A stretch of 64,000 nucleotides of DNA from Pseudomonas cremoricolorata (GTDB taxonomy: Bacteria; Pseudomonadota; Gammaproteobacteria; Pseudomonadales; Pseudomonadaceae), in the NCBI RefSeq assembly GCF_000759535.1, contig NZ_CP009455.1:4340001-4404000 (forward strand), in the 5' to 3' direction. The notes under the pieces were generated by a model that was not told where the DNA came from, did no database searches, and saw only the letters and a program-made list of their open reading frames with translations. The position numbers were made by a program, and so were the translations under genes. Below, piece by piece: positions 26,801-35,618 of this stretch (position 1 is its first letter; the number at the start of each line of letters is the position of its first letter).

Positions 26801-27816
26801 CCACTGACGAACAGCGTGGCCTCGGCCAGGCCATAGCTGGCGAAGAAGCTCGACGCGCTGAAATTGCAGGCAACGAAGCGCTCGGCAAAGGCTTGGAGGG
26901 TGTCGTGGCGGATCGGCTCGGAGCCCGAATAGGCCACCCGCCAGCGGCTCAGGTCGAGCTCGGCCAGGGCGGCGTCGCTGACCCGCTCGCTGCACAGGCG
27001 GTAGGCGAAGTCCGGGCCGCCGCTGATGGTGCCGCCGTATTCACTGATCGCCTGCAACCAGCGCTGCGGCCGTGCGAGGAAATAGCCAGGCGACATCAGC
27101 ACGCAGGGCACGCCGCTGAAGATCGGTTGCAGCAGCCCGCCGATCAGGCCCATGTCGTGGTACAGCGGCAACCAACTGACGATCACGTCGTCGGGGTTGA
27201 GGTCGATGCCAAAGCCCTGGCGAATCAGTTGCTCGTTGGCCACCAGGTTGCCATGGCTGACCTGTACGCCCTTGGGCAAGGCGGTGGAGCCTGAGGTGTA
27301 CTGCAGGAAGGCGATGTCGTGCGGCGCCAGCTCTGGCGCCTGCCAGGTGTCTGCAAGCGCCGGGTCGAGGTGGTCGACCGCCAGCAACTGCGGCGCATCG
27401 ATGCGGGTCAGCGCCTCCAGCTCGCCGAGGCTGCTGGCCAGGGCCTCGACGGTCAGCAGCAGGCGCGGCTGGGCGTCGTCGATGATCGACAGCAAGCGCT
27501 GCTGGTGATGCTGGCGGGCAGATTCCGGTGGGTAGGCTGGCACGGCGATGACACCGGCATACAGGCAGCCGAAGAACGCCGCCACGTAATCGGCGCCGCT
27601 TGGGAACAGCAGCACCGCCCGCTCGCCGAAGCCGGCGCGGGCCTGCAAGGCCGCAGCGATGCTGCGCGCGCGCTGATCGAGATCCCGGTAGCTGAGCACT
27701 GCCTGGTCGCGGGGGTCGTCGGCCAGAAAGCGCAAGGCGACCTGCTCGGGGGTGCGCGCAGCGCGTTGGCGCAGGGCCTGGACCAGCGTGAGCGGGAGTT
27801 CGAAGGCGTCCATCAT
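14863..27816 (-). CDS. pvdL: Pyoverdine chromophore non-ribosomal peptide synthetase PvdL
   Basis: Giant synthetase of 4317 residues. Domain order with approximate residues: fatty acyl-AMP ligase (1-590), carrier (LGGNSI, 610), condensation (HHIVADGWS, 802), adenylation 1 ([11 protein letters not shown], 1270), carrier (LGGHSL, 1652), condensation (HHIVTEGW, 1850), adenylation 2 (2325), carrier (LGGDSI, 2720), epimerisation ([10 protein letters not shown], 2905), condensation (HHILIDAW, 3375), adenylation 3 (3865), carrier (LGGHSL, 4255). This AL-T-C-A-T-C-A-T-E-C-A-T order is that of PvdL, which builds acyl-Glu-D-Tyr-Dab, the chromophore precursor. The adenylation-3 pocket I read as D-I-W-E-L-T-A-D-D, the diaminobutyrate code. 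There is no thioesterase, as expected for hand-over to PvdI. An alternative start ATG lies one codon downstream. It acts in the cytoplasm. Confidence 0.96.
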   Translation of the reverse strand: MMDAFELPLTLVQALRQRAARTPEQVALRFLADDPRDQAVLSYRDLDQRARSIAAALQARAGFGERAVLLFPSGADYVAAFFGCLYAGVIAVPAYPPESARQHHQQRLLSIIDDAQPRLLLTVEALASSLGELEALTRIDAPQLLAVDHLDPALADTWQAPELAPHDIAFLQYTSGSTALPKGVQVSHGNLVANEQLIRQGFGIDLNPDDVIVSWLPLYHDMGLIGGLLQPIFSGVPCVLMSPGYFLARPQRWLQAISEYGGTISGGPDFAYRLCSERVSDAALAELDLSRWRVAYSGSEPIRHDTLQAFAERFVACNFSASSFFASYGLAEATLFVSGSRRSAGIAALGIEAEAFAAHRVEPGQDSVLMSCGFAQPGHAVQVVDTQSLQPLDDNRVGEIWAAGPSIALGYWRNPEASARTFVERDGQTWLRTGDLGFLRGGELFVSGRLKDLLIVRGQNLYPQDLELTLETEVPGLRKGRVAVFAVEHDGAEGIGVAVEVGRGMQKSTPADSLIKHIRQVLAEACNQAPAVVLLLNPGGLPKTSSGKLQRSACRQRLGDGSLDCYARFPLPAEPAASAAVAAGDVQQRIAALWCEQLKLERVAADDHFLLLGGNSIAAAQLTARLSDELGVTLSLRTLFEAPLLADYSAAVAAVLSAAAPASQAIVRQPRDRALAQSLAQNRLWLLWQLQPESAAYNIPAGLSLRGELDVAAVQAAFQMLVARHEALRTRFSEVDGQALQHIQPAQPFSVQQRDCRELAPQQVLALREEEAQQPFDLRQGPLLRVTLVRLDDELHQLWVTLHHIVADGWSLNILLDEFARLYADPGVKLPALSLGSADHGIWQRQWLAEGEGARQLAYWQQRLGDALPVLDLYPDHPRSTLHSQRAARLRVKVPAPLTRALRTLAQTQQASLFMVLLAGWQALLHRYTGQADIRVGVPNANRPLLATQGLVGVFINTQVLRAELDPRLPFAALLEQVRQRTLEAQAHQDLPFEQLLEALPEAREQGLFQVMFNHQQRDLSALRRLPGLLAEELPWHSREAKFDLQLHSEEDHQGRLTLAFDYAAELFEASTVQRISAHLLALLEQVCAQPQVAIGEVQLLDSDSRQQLLTWGQAAATPATRWLPEQLNEQARLCGERIALHWDGGSLSYASLHQQANRLAHYLRDKGVGPDTCVAIALERSPQLLVGLLAIVKAGGAYVPLDVDYPAERLAFMLGDCGAALLLSHSGLLARLPQCEGVSAIALDQLHLDNWPSQPPRVTLHGDNLAYVIYTSGSTGQPKGVGNTHAAVAERLQWMQAHYGLTAADVLLQKAPISFDVSVWECFWPLLSGCSLVLAAPGEHRDPQRIAALVQQFGVTTVHFVPPLLQVFVHEPQAAACTSLKRIFSGGEALPAALRDRALQLWPQALLDNRYGPTETAINVTHWRCQASDDGLSPIGRPLGNVICQVLDDELQPSAPGVPGELCLGGLGLARGYLGRPGLTAERFVPRADGHGERLYRSGDRARWNVQHQALEYLGRLDQQVKVRGFRVEPEEVQACLLAQEGVEQAVVLIHADAVGAQLLGYYSGREQSERLLATLAAQLPAYMVPAQLLHVAQMPLGPSGKIDRRALPAPTWQQRQHVAPRTGLEIQVAAIWCEVLGLAQVGLHDDFFALGGHSLLATQIVSRCRQACDVELPLKTLFDASELGAFCAEIARAQAAGERNRQGPIARIDRRQAVPLSHSQQRMWVLWHMQPDSPAYNVGGMARLRGALHVDAFERALQALLARHEALRTTFPSIDGKPLQCVAADSGVQLGWHDFSALAAPARSEALQRLADEQAHLPFDLERGPLLRACLVKSAEREHHVVLTLHHIVTEGWAMDIFARELGELYEAFVDERESPLPALAVQYLDYSVWQRQWLESGEGQRQLDYWKQRLGDEHPLLSLPSDRPRPAVQSHRGGLYRFDLDPALAARVHAFNAEHGLTLFMTMTATLAILLHRHSGQRDLRIGAPVANRIRPESEGLIGAFLNTQVLRCELDGQMPAMALLEQVRQTIIEGQSHQDLPFEQLVDALQPPRSSAYNPLFQVMCNVQRWAFQQSRELSGMQVDYLVNDASATKFDLYLEVTDLDGRLGCCLTYSRDLFDEPRIARMAEHWQQLLGGLLDAPGQRLSELPMLGAAERQELFAHLQGERHLSLDHTVHGLFAAQAARTPTARALTFAGQHLSYAELDQQSNRLAHALRQRGVGPQVRVGLALERSLEIVVGLLAILKAGGAYVPLDPEYPLERLHYMIGDSRLGLLVAQRALLQRLGELPAGVATWSLEDDSPALAEHSSEAPQVASLAQHQAYLIYTSGSTGQPKGVVVSHGEIAMHCLAVIEAFDMRSDDCELHFYSINFDAASERLLVPLLCGARVVLRAQGQWDAEHICQLVREQQVNVLGFTPSYGSQLAQHLQSQGERLPVRLVITGGEALHADHVQRLREAFSPQQLFNAYGPTETVVMPLACRVADGLPAQESSVPIGRLIGARTGYVLDEDLALLPQGGIGELYIGGAGLAQGYHDRPGLSAERFVADPFGAPGGRLYRTGDLVRQRSDGLVEYVGRADQQVKIRGFRIELGEIESRLQAHPAVEEAVVLALDLPGGKQLVGYLLSAQAEAEPAAQQALREAVKAQARQHLPDYMVPAHLVLLAQWPLMGNGKLDRRALPAPDLQLARQQYQAPGNALETQLAQVWSEVLQVPQVGVQDNFFELGGDSILSIQVVSRARQLGLQFTPRDLFQHQSIQTLAAVVSLGAAPSQIEQGPRQGGSALTPIQQWFFDSDVPAPQHWNQALLLGVREPLQAAALEQALHALVLHHDSLRLRFSAAAGRWQAHYADPVEQREHSLLWTASVADLDDCQALYSDVQRSLDLAQGPLLRGLLVSDASGAQRLLLAIHHLVVDGVSWRVLLEDLQALYRGHSLNAKTHAMGDWAARLAHYASSDSLRDEAGWWQRELSTVSRELPCDHPQGGNLQRHARSLSCELGVEHTRQLLQQAPAAYRTQVNDLLLTALARTLCQWSGSDEVLVQLEGHGREGLFDDIDLTRSVGWFTNAYPLRLSPLPGNDAAARSESLKRIKEHLRQVPHKGLGFGVLRYLAEPSTRERMAALPQARITFNYLGQFDQQFDDAALWQPVDGPSGLAHDLDAPLPNWLSVDGQVYGGALQLRWTFSAERYDQATIAELAAAYRSELLALIEHCLTPGNGSFTPSDFPLAQLSQAQIEQLPVPSAEIEDVYPLTPMQEGMLLHTLLEPGTGLYYMQDRYRIDSALDPQRFAAAWQAVVARHEALRASFSWNAGEAMLQIIHKPGRIEVDYQDWRGLDPAAQEVRLQALHKAEREAGFALLERPPFHLRLLRVDEQRYWFMMSNHHILIDAWCRSLLMNDFFVIYQALAEGAQAQLAPPPRYRDYIAWLQRQGLDDARQWWQRNLAGFERATAIPSDRPLRHDHAGDGMRVGDCYTRLEVAQGARLRELAQAHQLTVNTFAQAAWALVLARYSGERDVLFGVTVAGRPVSLPQMQRTVGLFINSVALRVQLPAAGERCSVRYWLQGLLERNMELREYEYLPLVAIQACSELPKGQPLFDSLFVFENAPVESAVLDHAQQFNASSDSGRTHTNFPLTAVCYPGDDLGLHLSFDQRYFDTPTVERLLAEFKRLLLALVEQFDGDMAALALLGEQERQFLLDDCNRSTRDYPLHRSYVELFEAQVAAHPQRTVARCLEASFDYAGLNLAANRLGHALREAGVQPDQPVALLAERGLPLLGMIVGSFKAGAGYLPLDPSLPSARLQRIVELSRTPLLVCTAACAAQAEALLDQLDAPVRPRLLVWEQVQASAVASHNPGIYSGPQHLAYVIYTSGSTGLPKGVMVEQRGMLNNQLSKVPYLGLDEHDVIAQTASQSFDISVWQFLAAPLFGACVEIVPNAIAHDPQALLAHVEASGISVLESVPSLIQGMLAGTGQALGRLRWMLPTGEAMPPELAAQWLQRYPQVGLVNAYGPAECSDDVAFFRVDAASTQGSYLPIGTPTDNNRLYLYGEELQLVPLGSVGELCVAGTGVGRGYVGDPQRTALAFVPHADGAPGERLYRTGDLARRRADGVLEYVGRIDHQVKIRGYRIELGEIEARLHEQPELHDAAVGVQQGGNGAHLVGYLVAAQGVSADDSLLDRLKQRLRAELPEYMVPLHFAWLEQLPHNANGKLDRKALPAIDIGGQLRGEYLPPRDELEQRLAEIWADVLKLERVGVRDHFFELGGHSLLATQIASRVQQHLQLNLPLRAMFECSTVEALAEYVRGLQGSVLDDDKVERLSDLMAELEAL

Positions 27817-27908
27817 GGAATGTTCCTGCCAGAGTCTGGGTAGGTCGCGCCGCGCCAGGGCGCCAGGTCTGGCGCAGCGTGGGGCGGCGGTGAGAAGTAC
27901 TCTGAGGA

Positions 27909-27932
27909 ACGGATGGCCCTGAGCAGAAATTA
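27909..27932 (-). promoter_or_regulatory. Putative PvdS (iron-starvation) box of pvdL
   Basis: On the minus strand the sequence reads TAATT-N16-CGT, one mismatch from the PvdS promoter pattern TAAAT-N16-CGT. It would place a transcription start about 80 bp before the pvdL ATG at 27816. Confidence 0.6.
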
Positions 27933-28030
27933 CTACCTGGGCGGCGCGCCAGGCCGGGCGCCGGCTGACGGCTCATAGCCAGGAACGCGAGCGATAGAGC
28001 GAAAAAGTTCGAAACTAATTAACTTTCGCA

Positions 28031-28052
28031 ATTGACAATCATTATCATCTTG
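28031..28052 (+). promoter_or_regulatory. Putative Fur box upstream of pvdS
   Basis: ATTGACAATCATTATCATCT resembles the Fur consensus GATAATGATAATCATTATC, with the half-site AATCATTATC fully kept. It lies about 76-97 bp upstream of the pvdS start, as expected for a sigma factor gene repressed by Fur-Fe(II). Confidence 0.75.
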
Positions 28053-28127
28053 AATAGCGTGTCGACCGTCTTGGGACGCGCCGGATCGATGCCGCGTCCT
28101 TCTCCTTCTTGAGACCAGGTGATTTCC

Positions 28128-28658
28128 ATGGCGGAACAACTATCCACAAGTAAGTGCGATTCACCCCTGCTCCAAGCCTTCGTCGACAACCGCAACATTC
28201 TGGTGAAGATCGCCGCGCGCATCACCGGCTGCCGTTCGCGCGCCGAAGATGTGGTGCAGGACGCATTCTTCCGTCTGGCGTCGGCACCGCAGATCACCTC
28301 GTCGTTCAAGGCCCAGCTCAGCTACCTGTTCCAGATCGTGCGCAACCTGGCCATCGATCATTACCGCAAGCAGGCCATGGAGCAGAAGTACTCCGGCAGC
28401 GAGGAAGAAGGCCTCAACGTGGTGCTGCTCAATGCCTCGCCCGAAGCCAGCCACATCAACTTCAGCACCCTCGAACACATCGCCGAAGCGCTCAACGAAC
28501 TGCCTCAGCGCACCCGCTACGCCTTCGAGATGTACCGCCTGCACGGCGTGCCGCAGAAGGACATCGCCAAGGAACTGGGGGTGTCACCGACGCTGGTCAA
28601 CTTCATGATTCGCGACGCCCTGATCCACTGCCGCAAGACCGCCAACCGCCACGGTTGA
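28128..28658 (+). CDS. pvdS: Extracytoplasmic-function sigma factor PvdS (pyoverdine regulator)
   Basis: ECF sigma factor of 176 residues that directs RNA polymerase to pyoverdine promoters under iron limitation. Region 2 shows SRAEDVVQDAFFRLA and QIVRNLAIDHYRKQ; region 4 shows NELPQRTRYAFEMYRLHG and QKDIAKELGVSPTLVNFM. The start at 28128 (MAEQLSTSKCDS) is chosen over an in-frame ATG three codons upstream because it matches PvdS/PfrI N-termini. It is divergent from pvdL. A Fur-like box lies upstream and PvdS boxes lie before pvdL and before the acetyltransferase gene, closing the regulatory logic. PvdS is normally held by the anti-sigma factor FpvR, which is not in this window. Confidence 0.96.
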   Translation: MAEQLSTSKCDSPLLQAFVDNRNILVKIAARITGCRSRAEDVVQDAFFRLASAPQITSSFKAQLSYLFQIVRNLAIDHYRKQAMEQKYSGSEEEGLNVVLLNASPEASHINFSTLEHIAEALNELPQRTRYAFEMYRLHGVPQKDIAKELGVSPTLVNFMIRDALIHCRKTANRHG

Positions 28659-28665
28659 TGCCACC

Positions 28666-28697
28666 CAGGGTATGCCCGGCCTGTGCCGGGCGCCCTG
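28666..28697. terminator. Bidirectional hairpin between pvdS and acetyltransferase gene
   Basis: GCCCGGC-CTGT-GCCGGGC (28674-28691), extended by CAGGG/CCCTG outside, forms a strong stem in the 49-bp gap between two convergent genes. No long T-run follows. Confidence 0.6.
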
Positions 28698-28707
28698 CCC
28701 GCCCGCC

Positions 28708-29733
28708 TCACGCCAACTGGCAGCGCTCGAAGAAACGCTCACGTCCAAGCACCATCAACGCCGCGCGCTTGTGCGGAAAATCGAATTCCTTGTCGCAGTG
28801 AAACCCCTGGCGCTGCATGTACTCGATCATGCGCTGGTTGTCGGCCCGTGGCTCGGCCACCACGCGCTGGGTGCGCGGGTCATCGAGAAACAGGTAGTGC
28901 ACCAGCGCCGACATCCAGCTGGCGACTTTATGCGGCCCGCGCTGGTGCTCTTCGCCGACCAGCATGTGGATGCCGCGGTCGTAGTCGTCTGCCGGGTAGA
29001 ACGGGGCGATGCGGTCCTCCTTGGCCCAGTAGGCCTCGAAGTAGGCGAACGGCTCGTCGTCGAAGCAGCCGATCAGGGTCAGCGCATGGGGATCGGCGGC
29101 GAGCTTGGCCAGGTACTGCTGGTGTTGCTCGAGGCTGCCGCCCTCCTGCCAGAAGGCCAGCACCCGCGGGTTGTTCTGCCAACGGTTGAAGCGCGCAAGG
29201 TCTTGGTCGATGTCCAGCGTGCGCAGCGACACCCAGGCCCCCAGGCGCGTGTCGAAGCGGCGATACACCTCGCCCACAGGCTTGCCTGGCCGGCGCGGAT
29301 GGCGCTTGCCCTCGCTCATCAGCATCAGCTGGGGAAACGCCGGGCATTGCGCCGCGCCCAGCCAGGGCTGCGGCAATTGCCAGAACAGCGCGCGCTCGCA
29401 CAGCAGCAGTTCTGGCTGCTCGGTTGCAAGCAGCAAGCCACTGTCGAGCGCCGCCGCCAGGCCCGGCCCGCCGCTGGCCGGCTGGCGCCAGAGCAGGCGC
29501 TGGCACTGCACATCGCTTGCGAACATCCAGTAGCAGGCCGCCCACAGCGCGTGCTGAGCGCGCTCGTGGCACACCTCGAGCACCTGCAATTGCGGGATGT
29601 CGCCCGGCAACACGCGCAGCTCGATCAGCGTCCGGCCCTCCCAGCTGAGGCTCAGCCGATCATGCTGCAGGCGCCCTTGCAGGCTGCGCCAACGGGGCGG
29701 GTGAAGTGACAGCGACGGGTCGGTGGCAGGCAT
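28708..29733 (-). CDS. Siderophore-type GNAT acetyltransferase (IucB/AlcB/RhbD-like)
   Basis: Protein of 341 residues with an N-terminal half of low similarity and a C-terminal GNAT domain of the siderophore acetyltransferase type (about residues 160-335). Visible family segments are SLRTLDIDQDLARFNRWQNN, DRGIHMLVGEEHQRGPHK and RVVAEPRADNQRMIEYMQRQ. The family acetylates hydroxylamines of hydroxy-ornithine or hydroxy-lysine in hydroxamate siderophores; modification of a pyoverdine residue is likely but the substrate is not readable. The start is the ATG at 29733. A GTG at 29760 would sit at the predicted transcription start of the PvdS box at 29770-29793 and is rejected. I recall a similarly placed gene beside pvdS in P. 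putida KT2440. Confidence 0.85.
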   Translation of the reverse strand: MPATDPSLSLHPPRWRSLQGRLQHDRLSLSWEGRTLIELRVLPGDIPQLQVLEVCHERAQHALWAACYWMFASDVQCQRLLWRQPASGGPGLAAALDSGLLLATEQPELLLCERALFWQLPQPWLGAAQCPAFPQLMLMSEGKRHPRRPGKPVGEVYRRFDTRLGAWVSLRTLDIDQDLARFNRWQNNPRVLAFWQEGGSLEQHQQYLAKLAADPHALTLIGCFDDEPFAYFEAYWAKEDRIAPFYPADDYDRGIHMLVGEEHQRGPHKVASWMSALVHYLFLDDPRTQRVVAEPRADNQRMIEYMQRQGFHCDKEFDFPHKRAALMVLGRERFFERCQLA

Positions 29734-29769
29734 GCTCGAGGCTCGACAGGAAAAGGACACCTTGCAGAA

Positions 29770-29793
29770 ACGTCGCCAGCGCCCGGGAATTTA
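29770..29793 (-). promoter_or_regulatory. PvdS (iron-starvation) box of the acetyltransferase gene
   Basis: The minus strand reads TAAAT-N16-CGT exactly, preceded by CCT. The -35 TAAAT overlaps the TAA stop codon of the upstream solute-binding protein gene. It lies 37-60 bp before the ATG at 29733, an ideal distance, and shows that the acetyltransferase gene is expressed in the PvdS regulon independently of its upstream neighbour. Confidence 0.82.
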
Positions 29794-30594
29794 AGGCCTG
29801 GGGAGCACGGCGATCTGGTACGGGGCGAAGATGCGCGTGAGTTCGCCCTCGGCGCGCAGGCGCTCGAGCAACTCGGCGAACTGCGCCGCGCTGATCGGCG
29901 CGGCCGGGCGCAGCAAGGCGTAGTGCCGATACACCTGATCGACCCGCTCGGACACCAGCAGGCGCGCGGTGCTGCGCGGGTGGCGCGCCAGGTAGTCGCT
30001 CAGGTACGAGCGCGACACCAGGGCGACATCGACCCGCCCGCGCTCGACCATCGCCAGATTGCTCTCGTGGGAATAGCTGAGGTTGGCGTTGAAGTGTTGC
30101 AGCAGGTAGCGCCGCTCGGCGTTGAAGCCGGCGAACGCGTAGTGATAACCGCTGAACAGCGCCAGGCGCTTGTCGGCCAAGGTATCGAAGTAGGCCTGGC
30201 CGCGTCCGGGCAGTTGCCGGGCGACGAACACCTCGGCGTCTTCCAAAGCCATGTCGACGCGCTGGTGGGCGATCTGCTGCCAGCCCCAGGCCGGGTTTTC
30301 GAAGATCGCGAGGTCGGTGCGGCCTTGCTGCAAGTCGGCGAAGCGCCGTGGAATCGAGGTGGGGACCAGAATGAAACGAAAGCGCTGCTGGCACTGGTTG
30401 AGTGACTGCGCCAACTGTTGCAGCAGGCCGCTGTCGGCGCCGCGCTCGGGGTGCTGAGTGTAAGGCGGGAAATGCGCCGCGCCGATGCGCACCTCGACGG
30501 CCTCGTCTGCCCAGGCAGCGCCGAGCACCCAGAACAGGGCGAACGATACGCAATGCAGCGCGGTCTTTACTCGGGACGATGAACTCAAGCTCAA
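29791..30594 (-). CDS. Family 3 extracellular solute-binding protein
   Basis: Periplasmic amino-acid-type binding protein of about 267 residues. A signal peptide is visible (VKTALHCVSFALFWVLGAAWA, cut before DEAVEV). Typical lobes follow: VRIGAAHFPPYTQHP, the LQQGRTDLAIFENPAW strand and the hinge ERGRVDVALVSRSYL. No ATG precedes the signal peptide. The start is placed at the TTG at 30594; TTG at 30588 is also possible. No permease or ATPase gene adjoins, so it may act as a stand-alone sensor-like or orphan binding protein. The substrate cannot be assigned. It lies upstream of and in line with the acetyltransferase gene, 57 bp apart. Confidence 0.78.
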   Translation of the reverse strand: MSLSSSSRVKTALHCVSFALFWVLGAAWADEAVEVRIGAAHFPPYTQHPERGADSGLLQQLAQSLNQCQQRFRFILVPTSIPRRFADLQQGRTDLAIFENPAWGWQQIAHQRVDMALEDAEVFVARQLPGRGQAYFDTLADKRLALFSGYHYAFAGFNAERRYLLQHFNANLSYSHESNLAMVERGRVDVALVSRSYLSDYLARHPRSTARLLVSERVDQVYRHYALLRPAAPISAAQFAELLERLRAEGELTRIFAPYQIAVLPRP

Positions 30595-30720
30595 GCACTC
30601 AACGCGATGATCGGAAGCACAGGCTCCCACGCTAGGCGCTTTGTCGTCGCCGCACAACACTACCAAGGCCTTGTCTGCCGACCTTGTCTACGCTGTAGCG
30701 ATTATTCAAAGGAGCCTGCC

Positions 30721-31272
30721 ATGGGCCATTGGTTGGTCATCGACCTGGAGGCCACCACCGACGAAGGTGGCTGGCCGGTCACGGATATGGAAATCATCGA
30801 GATCGGCGCCACCCTGGTGACCCGCGAAGGGCGCGAGGTCGACCACTTCCAGCGCTTCGTGCGCCCCAGGCGGCGTCCGCAGCTGACGCCGTTCTGCCGC
30901 CAGCTGACCCACATCAGCCAGGCCAGTGTCGACGGCGCCGCACCGTTCGATCAGGTGTGGGCCGCCTTCGAGCCGTGGCTGGCGCAGCACGCCGCACGCT
31001 TGCAGGCGTGGGTCAGCTGGGGCGACTACGATCGTCAGCAGCTGCTGCAGGAATGGCGCCTGCATGCGATTCACAGCGTGCTTACCGAGCGTCCGCACAT
31101 CAACCTCAAGCAGCGCTTCGCCAAGGCCCGCCAGTTGCAGCGGCCGATGGGCCTCAATGGTGCGCTGCACCTGGCGGGCCTGCAGTTCAGCGGCCAGCAG
31201 CACCGCGCCCTGGAAGATGCGCGCAATACCGCACGCCTGCTGCCGTTGAGCCTGCCGATTCAGGGCGCCTGA
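30721..31272 (+). CDS. 3'-5' exonuclease, DEDDh type (ERI-1-like)
   Basis: Exonuclease-fold protein of 183 residues, single domain. Exo I is WLVIDLEATTDEGGWP (catalytic Asp and Glu at the second strand), Exo II includes WVSWGDYDRQQLLQEW, and Exo III is HRALEDARNTARLL, whose H-x4-D pair defines the DEDDh class. The layout matches the short bacterial ERI-1-like proteins (inhibitor of KinA pathway-type or RNase-like), which trim RNA 3' ends in known cases. The real substrate here is unknown. The start ATG at 30721 follows AAAGGAG at a good distance. It is transcribed away from the iron block. Confidence 0.9.
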   Translation: MGHWLVIDLEATTDEGGWPVTDMEIIEIGATLVTREGREVDHFQRFVRPRRRPQLTPFCRQLTHISQASVDGAAPFDQVWAAFEPWLAQHAARLQAWVSWGDYDRQQLLQEWRLHAIHSVLTERPHINLKQRFAKARQLQRPMGLNGALHLAGLQFSGQQHRALEDARNTARLLPLSLPIQGA

Positions 31273-31348
31273 AAGCAGATGACGCTGGCAGGCGCCTTGG
31301 GCATACTGGCGGGCCGATTTTTCCTCCCCCCTTTTCAGGAGTCGCCCC

Positions 31349-31633
31349 ATGTTCAAGGTCAACGAGTACTTCGATGGCACCGTCAAGTCGATCGCCTTCG
31401 AAAGCGCCAGTGGTCCTGCCACTGTCGGCGTCATGGCGGCGGGCGAATACGAATTCGGCACCGCCAAGCGCGAAATCATGCACGTGGTGTCCGGCGCGCT
31501 GACCGTCAAGCTGCCAGGCGCCGACAGCTGGGAAACCTTCGAGGCCGGCAGCCAGTTCCAGGTCGCCGCCGACAGCAAGTTCCAGCTGCAGGTCAAGGTC
31601 GATACCGCCTACCTGTGCGAATACGTCGACTGA
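31349..31633 (+). CDS. ppnP: Pyrimidine/purine nucleoside phosphorylase PpnP
   Basis: Small cupin-fold enzyme of 94 residues (formerly YaiE/DUF1255) that splits many nucleosides with phosphate to free base and ribose-1-phosphate. The family core is visible: [50 protein letters not shown] and the C-terminal AYLCEYVD. The length equals the family length. TTCAGGAG lies just before the start at 31349. It sits 76 bp after the exonuclease gene in the same direction and converges with the hydrolase gene. Confidence 0.93.
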   Translation: MFKVNEYFDGTVKSIAFESASGPATVGVMAAGEYEFGTAKREIMHVVSGALTVKLPGADSWETFEAGSQFQVAADSKFQLQVKVDTAYLCEYVD

Positions 31634-31674
31634 TCGCTGCACGTCGGGGGCACCTGGCCGCTCCCGCCCTCTCG

Positions 31675-32373
31675 CTACGGCGAGCCTCGCAAGAATGCCC
31701 CCACCCGCTCGGCGGCCCGCTGCAAATGCCCTTCATGGGTAACGCCTGACGCTTTCAGCGGTTTGAGGTCGTGGTCGGCTGCCTGCAGCCAGCACAGCTC
31801 GATGGCCGGCGCCAGGGTATAGCCTTCGACGGCCTGGCGATTGCCCAGCGCGTCACGCTCGCCCTGGATGATCAGGCTGCGCGTGCGCAAGGTCGCCAGG
31901 TGCTCGGTGCGCGGTTTTTCCGGCTTGCCTGCGGCATAGAACGGGTAGCCCAGGCACACCAGCGCATCAGCGCCCAATTCATCGACCAGCAAACTGGCCA
32001 TGCGTCCGCCCATGGACTTGCCGCCAACTGCCAGACGGCCCGCGACCAATGGTCGCACCTGCTGATACACCTCACGCCAGTGTTGCAGCAGAACCTTCTG
32101 CGGATTGGGCGGTCGCCTGCCGCCATCGATGCGCCGCTGGGTCATGTAGGGGAACTCGAAGCGCACCACCGCCACCCCTTGCCCTGTCAGCCTTTGCGCC
32201 ATGCTCTGCATGAATGCGCTGTCCATCGGCGCACCTGCGCCATGGGCCAGGATCAGCCCCCCGGCAAACTCGCCGCAGCCCTGTACCGACGGGAGATCGC
32301 AGCGCAAGCCTGGGACTTTTCCGATCTGCGCCCATTGATCCCAGTCAATACCGGCCAATTGCCCATCTTCCAT
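31675..32373 (-). CDS. Alpha/beta-hydrolase family protein
   Basis: Hydrolase of 232 residues in the short dienelactone-hydrolase-like family (KANL/Tex30 type). The nucleophile elbow is [13 protein letters not shown] (Ser near residue 118). The acid is in [11 protein letters not shown] and the histidine probably in [11 protein letters not shown]. The oxyanion region is [16 protein letters not shown]. The start is placed at the ATG at 32373 with GAGGGA just upstream; the longer frame to 32430 would run through the ccoN1 start region. The substrate is unknown. Its first 40 bp or so contain the Anr box of the divergent ccoN1, so the coding sequence doubles as a promoter. Confidence 0.85.
   Translation of the reverse strand: MEDGQLAGIDWDQWAQIGKVPGLRCDLPSVQGCGEFAGGLILAHGAGAPMDSAFMQSMAQRLTGQGVAVVRFEFPYMTQRRIDGGRRPPNPQKVLLQHWREVYQQVRPLVAGRLAVGGKSMGGRMASLLVDELGADALVCLGYPFYAAGKPEKPRTEHLATLRTRSLIIQGERDALGNRQAVEGYTLAPAIELCWLQAADHDLKPLKASGVTHEGHLQRAAERVGAFLRGSP
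32335..32348 (+). promoter_or_regulatory. Anr/FNR box of ccoN1, inside the hydrolase gene
   Basis: TTGATCCCAGTCAA matches the Anr/FNR pattern TTGAT-N4-ATCAA with one mismatch. It is 75 bp upstream of the ccoN1 ATG, consistent with a class II site centred near -41. Confidence 0.75.
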
Positions 32374-32422
32374 CCTTCCCTCGCTGTTTAGCCTGCCTAT
32401 AACCGTGGATGGGAACCCATAC

Positions 32423-33847
32423 ATGAACACAACCCTCAGAGCCGCCTACAACTACAAGGTGGTCCGCCAATTCTCCATCATGACGGTGGTGTGGGGCATC
32501 GTCGGGATGGGGCTCGGCGTCTTCATCGCCGCCCAGCTCGTCTGGCCTGCCCTGAACTTCGACCTGCCGTGGACCAGCTTCGGCCGCCTGCGACCGCTGC
32601 ACACCAACGCCGTGATCTTCGCCTTCGGCGGTTGCGCGCTATTCGCCACCTCCTACTACTCGGTGCAACGCACCTGCCAGACCACCCTGTTCGCGCCGAA
32701 ACTGGCCGCGTTCACCTTCTGGGGCTGGCAGCTGGTGATTCTTCTGGCGGCGATCTCGCTGCCGCTTGGCTACACCAGTTCCAAGGAATACGCCGAGCTG
32801 GAATGGCCGATCGACATCCTCATCACCATCGTCTGGGTGGCCTACGCCATCGTCTTCTTCGGCACCCTGATGAAGCGCACCACCAAGCACATCTACGTGG
32901 GCAACTGGTTCTTCGGCGCCTTCATCCTGACCGTGGCGATTCTGCACATCGTCAACAACCTGGAAGTGCCGGTGAGCCTGACCAAGTCGTACTCGGTGTA
33001 CGCCGGTGCCACCGACGCCATGGTGCAGTGGTGGTACGGTCACAACGCCGTGGGCTTCTTCCTCACCGCAGGCTTCCTGGGGATGATGTACTACTACGTG
33101 CCCAAGCAGGCCGAGCGGCCGGTGTATTCGTATCGCCTGTCGATCGTGCACTTCTGGGCACTGATCACCCTGTACATCTGGGCAGGTCCTCACCACCTGC
33201 ACTACACCGCCCTGCCCGACTGGGCGCAATCGCTGGGCATGGTGATGTCGCTGGTGCTGCTGGCGCCGAGCTGGGGCGGCATGATCAACGGCATGATGAC
33301 CCTCTCCGGGGCCTGGCACAAACTGCGCAGCGACCCGATTTTGCGCTTCCTCGTCGTGTCGCTGGCCTTCTACGGCATGTCGACCTTCGAAGGCCCGATG
33401 ATGGCGATCAAGACCGTCAACGCGCTGTCCCACTACACCGACTGGACCATCGGCCACGTCCATGCCGGTGCGCTGGGCTGGGTGGCGATGATCTCCATCG
33501 GCGCCATGTACCACACCCTCCCCAAAGTGTTCGGCAAAGAGCGCATGTACAGCATCGGCCTGATCAACGCGCACTTCTGGCTGGCGACCATCGGCACCGT
33601 GCTGTACATCGCCTCGATGTGGGTCAACGGCATCGCCCAGGGCCTGATGTGGCGCGCGGTCAACAGCGACGGCACGCTGACCTACTCGTTCGTGGAAACC
33701 CTGGTCGCCAGCCACCCCGGCTTCATCGTGCGCTTCATCGGTGGTGCGATCTTCCTCACCGGCATGCTGCTGATGGCCTGGAACACCTGGCGCACCGTGC
33801 GCGCCCCGGCCAGTGCAGCCGCCACCGCCAACGCCCAGCTGGCCTGA
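32423..33847 (+). CDS. ccoN: cbb3-type cytochrome c oxidase catalytic subunit I, copy 1
   Basis: Catalytic membrane subunit of 474 residues carrying heme b, heme b3 and CuB. Motifs visible: [14 protein letters not shown] (heme b ligand), [19 protein letters not shown] (CuB histidine and the cross-linked tyrosine region), [15 protein letters not shown] (CuB histidine pair) and [12 protein letters not shown] (heme ligands). About 12 membrane helices. The start [17 protein letters not shown] at 32423 matches CcoN; the in-frame ATG at 32405 lies too near the divergent gene. First gene of ccoN1-O1-Q1-P1. The Anr box upstream predicts induction at low oxygen. Confidence 0.97.
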   Translation: MNTTLRAAYNYKVVRQFSIMTVVWGIVGMGLGVFIAAQLVWPALNFDLPWTSFGRLRPLHTNAVIFAFGGCALFATSYYSVQRTCQTTLFAPKLAAFTFWGWQLVILLAAISLPLGYTSSKEYAELEWPIDILITIVWVAYAIVFFGTLMKRTTKHIYVGNWFFGAFILTVAILHIVNNLEVPVSLTKSYSVYAGATDAMVQWWYGHNAVGFFLTAGFLGMMYYYVPKQAERPVYSYRLSIVHFWALITLYIWAGPHHLHYTALPDWAQSLGMVMSLVLLAPSWGGMINGMMTLSGAWHKLRSDPILRFLVVSLAFYGMSTFEGPMMAIKTVNALSHYTDWTIGHVHAGALGWVAMISIGAMYHTLPKVFGKERMYSIGLINAHFWLATIGTVLYIASMWVNGIAQGLMWRAVNSDGTLTYSFVETLVASHPGFIVRFIGGAIFLTGMLLMAWNTWRTVRAPASAAATANAQLA

Positions 33848-33860
33848 GGAGAACCGCCTG

Positions 33861-34469
33861 ATGAAACACGAAGCCATTGAAAAGAACGTCGGCCTGCTGG
33901 CCCTGCTGATGGTCCTCGCCGTCAGCGTCGGCGGCCTGACGCAGATCGTCCCGCTGTTCTTCCAGGACGTCACCAACACCCCGGTCGAGGGCATGAAGCC
34001 TTACACCGCGCTGCAACTCGAAGGCCGCGACATCTACATCCGCGAAGGCTGCGTCGGCTGCCACTCGCAGATGATCCGTCCGTTCCGCGCCGAGACCGAA
34101 CGCTACGGCCACTACTCGGTAGCCGGTGAGAGCGTCTGGGACCACCCCTTCCTGTGGGGCTCCAAGCGCACCGGGCCGGACCTGGCCCGGGTCGGCAAGC
34201 GCTACTCGAATGACTGGCACCGCGCGCACTTGTACAACCCGCGCAACGTGGTGCCGGAATCGAAGATGCCGGCCTACCCGTGGCTGGTGGAGAACACCCT
34301 CGATGGCCGCGACACGGCGAAGAAGCTCGAAGTGATGCGCAGCCTCGGTGTGCCCTATACCGATGCCGACATCGCCGGCGCCCGCGACGCGGTCAAGGGC
34401 AAGAGCGAAATGGACGCCCTGGTGGACTACCTGCAAGTGCTCGGCACTGCGATCAAGAACAAGAGGTAA
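33861..34469 (+). CDS. ccoO: cbb3 oxidase mono-heme cytochrome c subunit II, copy 1
   Basis: Membrane-anchored cytochrome c subunit of 202 residues. One N-terminal helix ([20 protein letters not shown]) is followed by the heme-c site [10 protein letters not shown] (near residue 65). The axial methionine is likely in the KMPAYPW segment. It passes electrons from CcoP to CcoN. The gene starts 13 bp after ccoN1. Its DNA between 34231 and 34300 is identical to the second copy, while flanks differ, see findings. Confidence 0.96.
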   Translation: MKHEAIEKNVGLLALLMVLAVSVGGLTQIVPLFFQDVTNTPVEGMKPYTALQLEGRDIYIREGCVGCHSQMIRPFRAETERYGHYSVAGESVWDHPFLWGSKRTGPDLARVGKRYSNDWHRAHLYNPRNVVPESKMPAYPWLVENTLDGRDTAKKLEVMRSLGVPYTDADIAGARDAVKGKSEMDALVDYLQVLGTAIKNKR

Positions 34470-34474
34470 TCGCG

Positions 34475-34666
34475 ATGGAACTGGACATCGGCATGATCCG
34501 CGGCCTCGGCACCCTGGTGGTGATGATCGCGTTCATCGGCCTCACCCTGTGGGTGTTCAACCGTCGCCGCGACCGTGATTTCGCCGAGGCGCGCCTGCTG
34601 CCCTTCGGCGACGACAACCTGCCCCCTGAGGTGCAGGAGCCTGCCATGAGGAGTAACGGGCAATGA
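34475..34666 (+). CDS. ccoQ: cbb3 oxidase subunit CcoQ, copy 1
   Basis: Small 63-residue membrane protein with one helix ([18 protein letters not shown]) followed by a basic RRRDRDF and an acidic tail. CcoQ stabilises the cbb3 complex. It lies 5 bp after ccoO1 and overlaps the start of ccoP1 by 4 bp (ATGA), indicating coupled translation. Confidence 0.93.
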   Translation: MELDIGMIRGLGTLVVMIAFIGLTLWVFNRRRDRDFAEARLLPFGDDNLPPEVQEPAMRSNGQ

Positions 34667-35601
34667 CCACTTTCTGGAGTACGTACATCAGCGTACTGAC
34701 CTTGGGCAGCCTGATCGGCCTGACCTGGCTGCTGCTCTCGACCCGCAAGGGCCAGAGCGACACCACCGATCAGACCATGGGCCACAGCTTCGACGGCATC
34801 GAGGAGTACGACAACCCGCTGCCCAAGTGGTGGTTCTGGCTGTTCGTCGGCACCTTGGTGTTCGCGGTGGGTTATCTGATCCTCTACCCTGGCCTGGGCA
34901 ACTTCAAAGGCCTGTTGCCGGGTTACAAGGACGGCTGGACCGGCGTCAACGAATGGCAAAAGGAAATGGACCAGGCCGACGCCAGGTTCGGGCCGCTGTT
35001 CGCCAAGTACGCGGCGATGCCGGTTGAAGAGGTGGCCAAGGACCCGCAGGCGTTGAAGATGGGCGCTCGCCTGTTCGCCTCCAACTGCTCGGTGTGCCAC
35101 GGCTCGGATGCCAAGGGCTCGTACGGTTTCCCCAACCTCACCGACCACAGCTGGCGCTGGGGCGGCGAGCCGGACACCATCAAGACCTCGATCATGAACG
35201 GGCGTACCGGGGTCATGCCGCCTTGGGCCGAGACCATCGGCGAGCAGGGCGTGGCGGATGTCTCGGCCTTCGTGCTGAGCCATCTGGCTGGCCGCAACCT
35301 GCCGGACACCGCCAAGGTCGATGTCGCCAAGGGCAAGGAGATCTTCGCCAGTACCTGTGTGGCCTGCCACGGCCCCGAGGGCAAAGGTATGGCATTGGTG
35401 GGCGCACCGGACCTGACCCAACCTCAGGCATTCATCTATGGCTCCAGCTTCGCCCAGTTGCAGCAGACCATCCGTTACGGCCGTACGGGCGTGATGCCGG
35501 CCCAGCACGACATCCTAGGCAACGACAAGGTGCACCTGCTGGCCGCCTATGTGTACAGCCTGTCGCAACCTGAACAGGACGAAGCGACCAGCGCCCGCTG
35601 A
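34663..35601 (+). CDS. ccoP: cbb3 oxidase di-heme cytochrome c subunit III, copy 1
   Basis: Subunit of 312 residues with two N-terminal helices (about 5-25 and 58-80) and two periplasmic cytochrome c domains. Heme sites are NCSVCHGSD (near residue 141) and [10 protein letters not shown] (near 231). It accepts electrons from soluble cytochromes and hands them to CcoO. Compared with copy 2 it lacks a 14-15-residue insert before the first heme domain. Last gene of the operon; a strong hairpin follows. Confidence 0.96.
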   Translation: MTTFWSTYISVLTLGSLIGLTWLLLSTRKGQSDTTDQTMGHSFDGIEEYDNPLPKWWFWLFVGTLVFAVGYLILYPGLGNFKGLLPGYKDGWTGVNEWQKEMDQADARFGPLFAKYAAMPVEEVAKDPQALKMGARLFASNCSVCHGSDAKGSYGFPNLTDHSWRWGGEPDTIKTSIMNGRTGVMPPWAETIGEQGVADVSAFVLSHLAGRNLPDTAKVDVAKGKEIFASTCVACHGPEGKGMALVGAPDLTQPQAFIYGSSFAQLQQTIRYGRTGVMPAQHDILGNDKVHLLAAYVYSLSQPEQDEATSAR

Positions 35602-35618
35602 GTCTGCTGCACGTTGTT

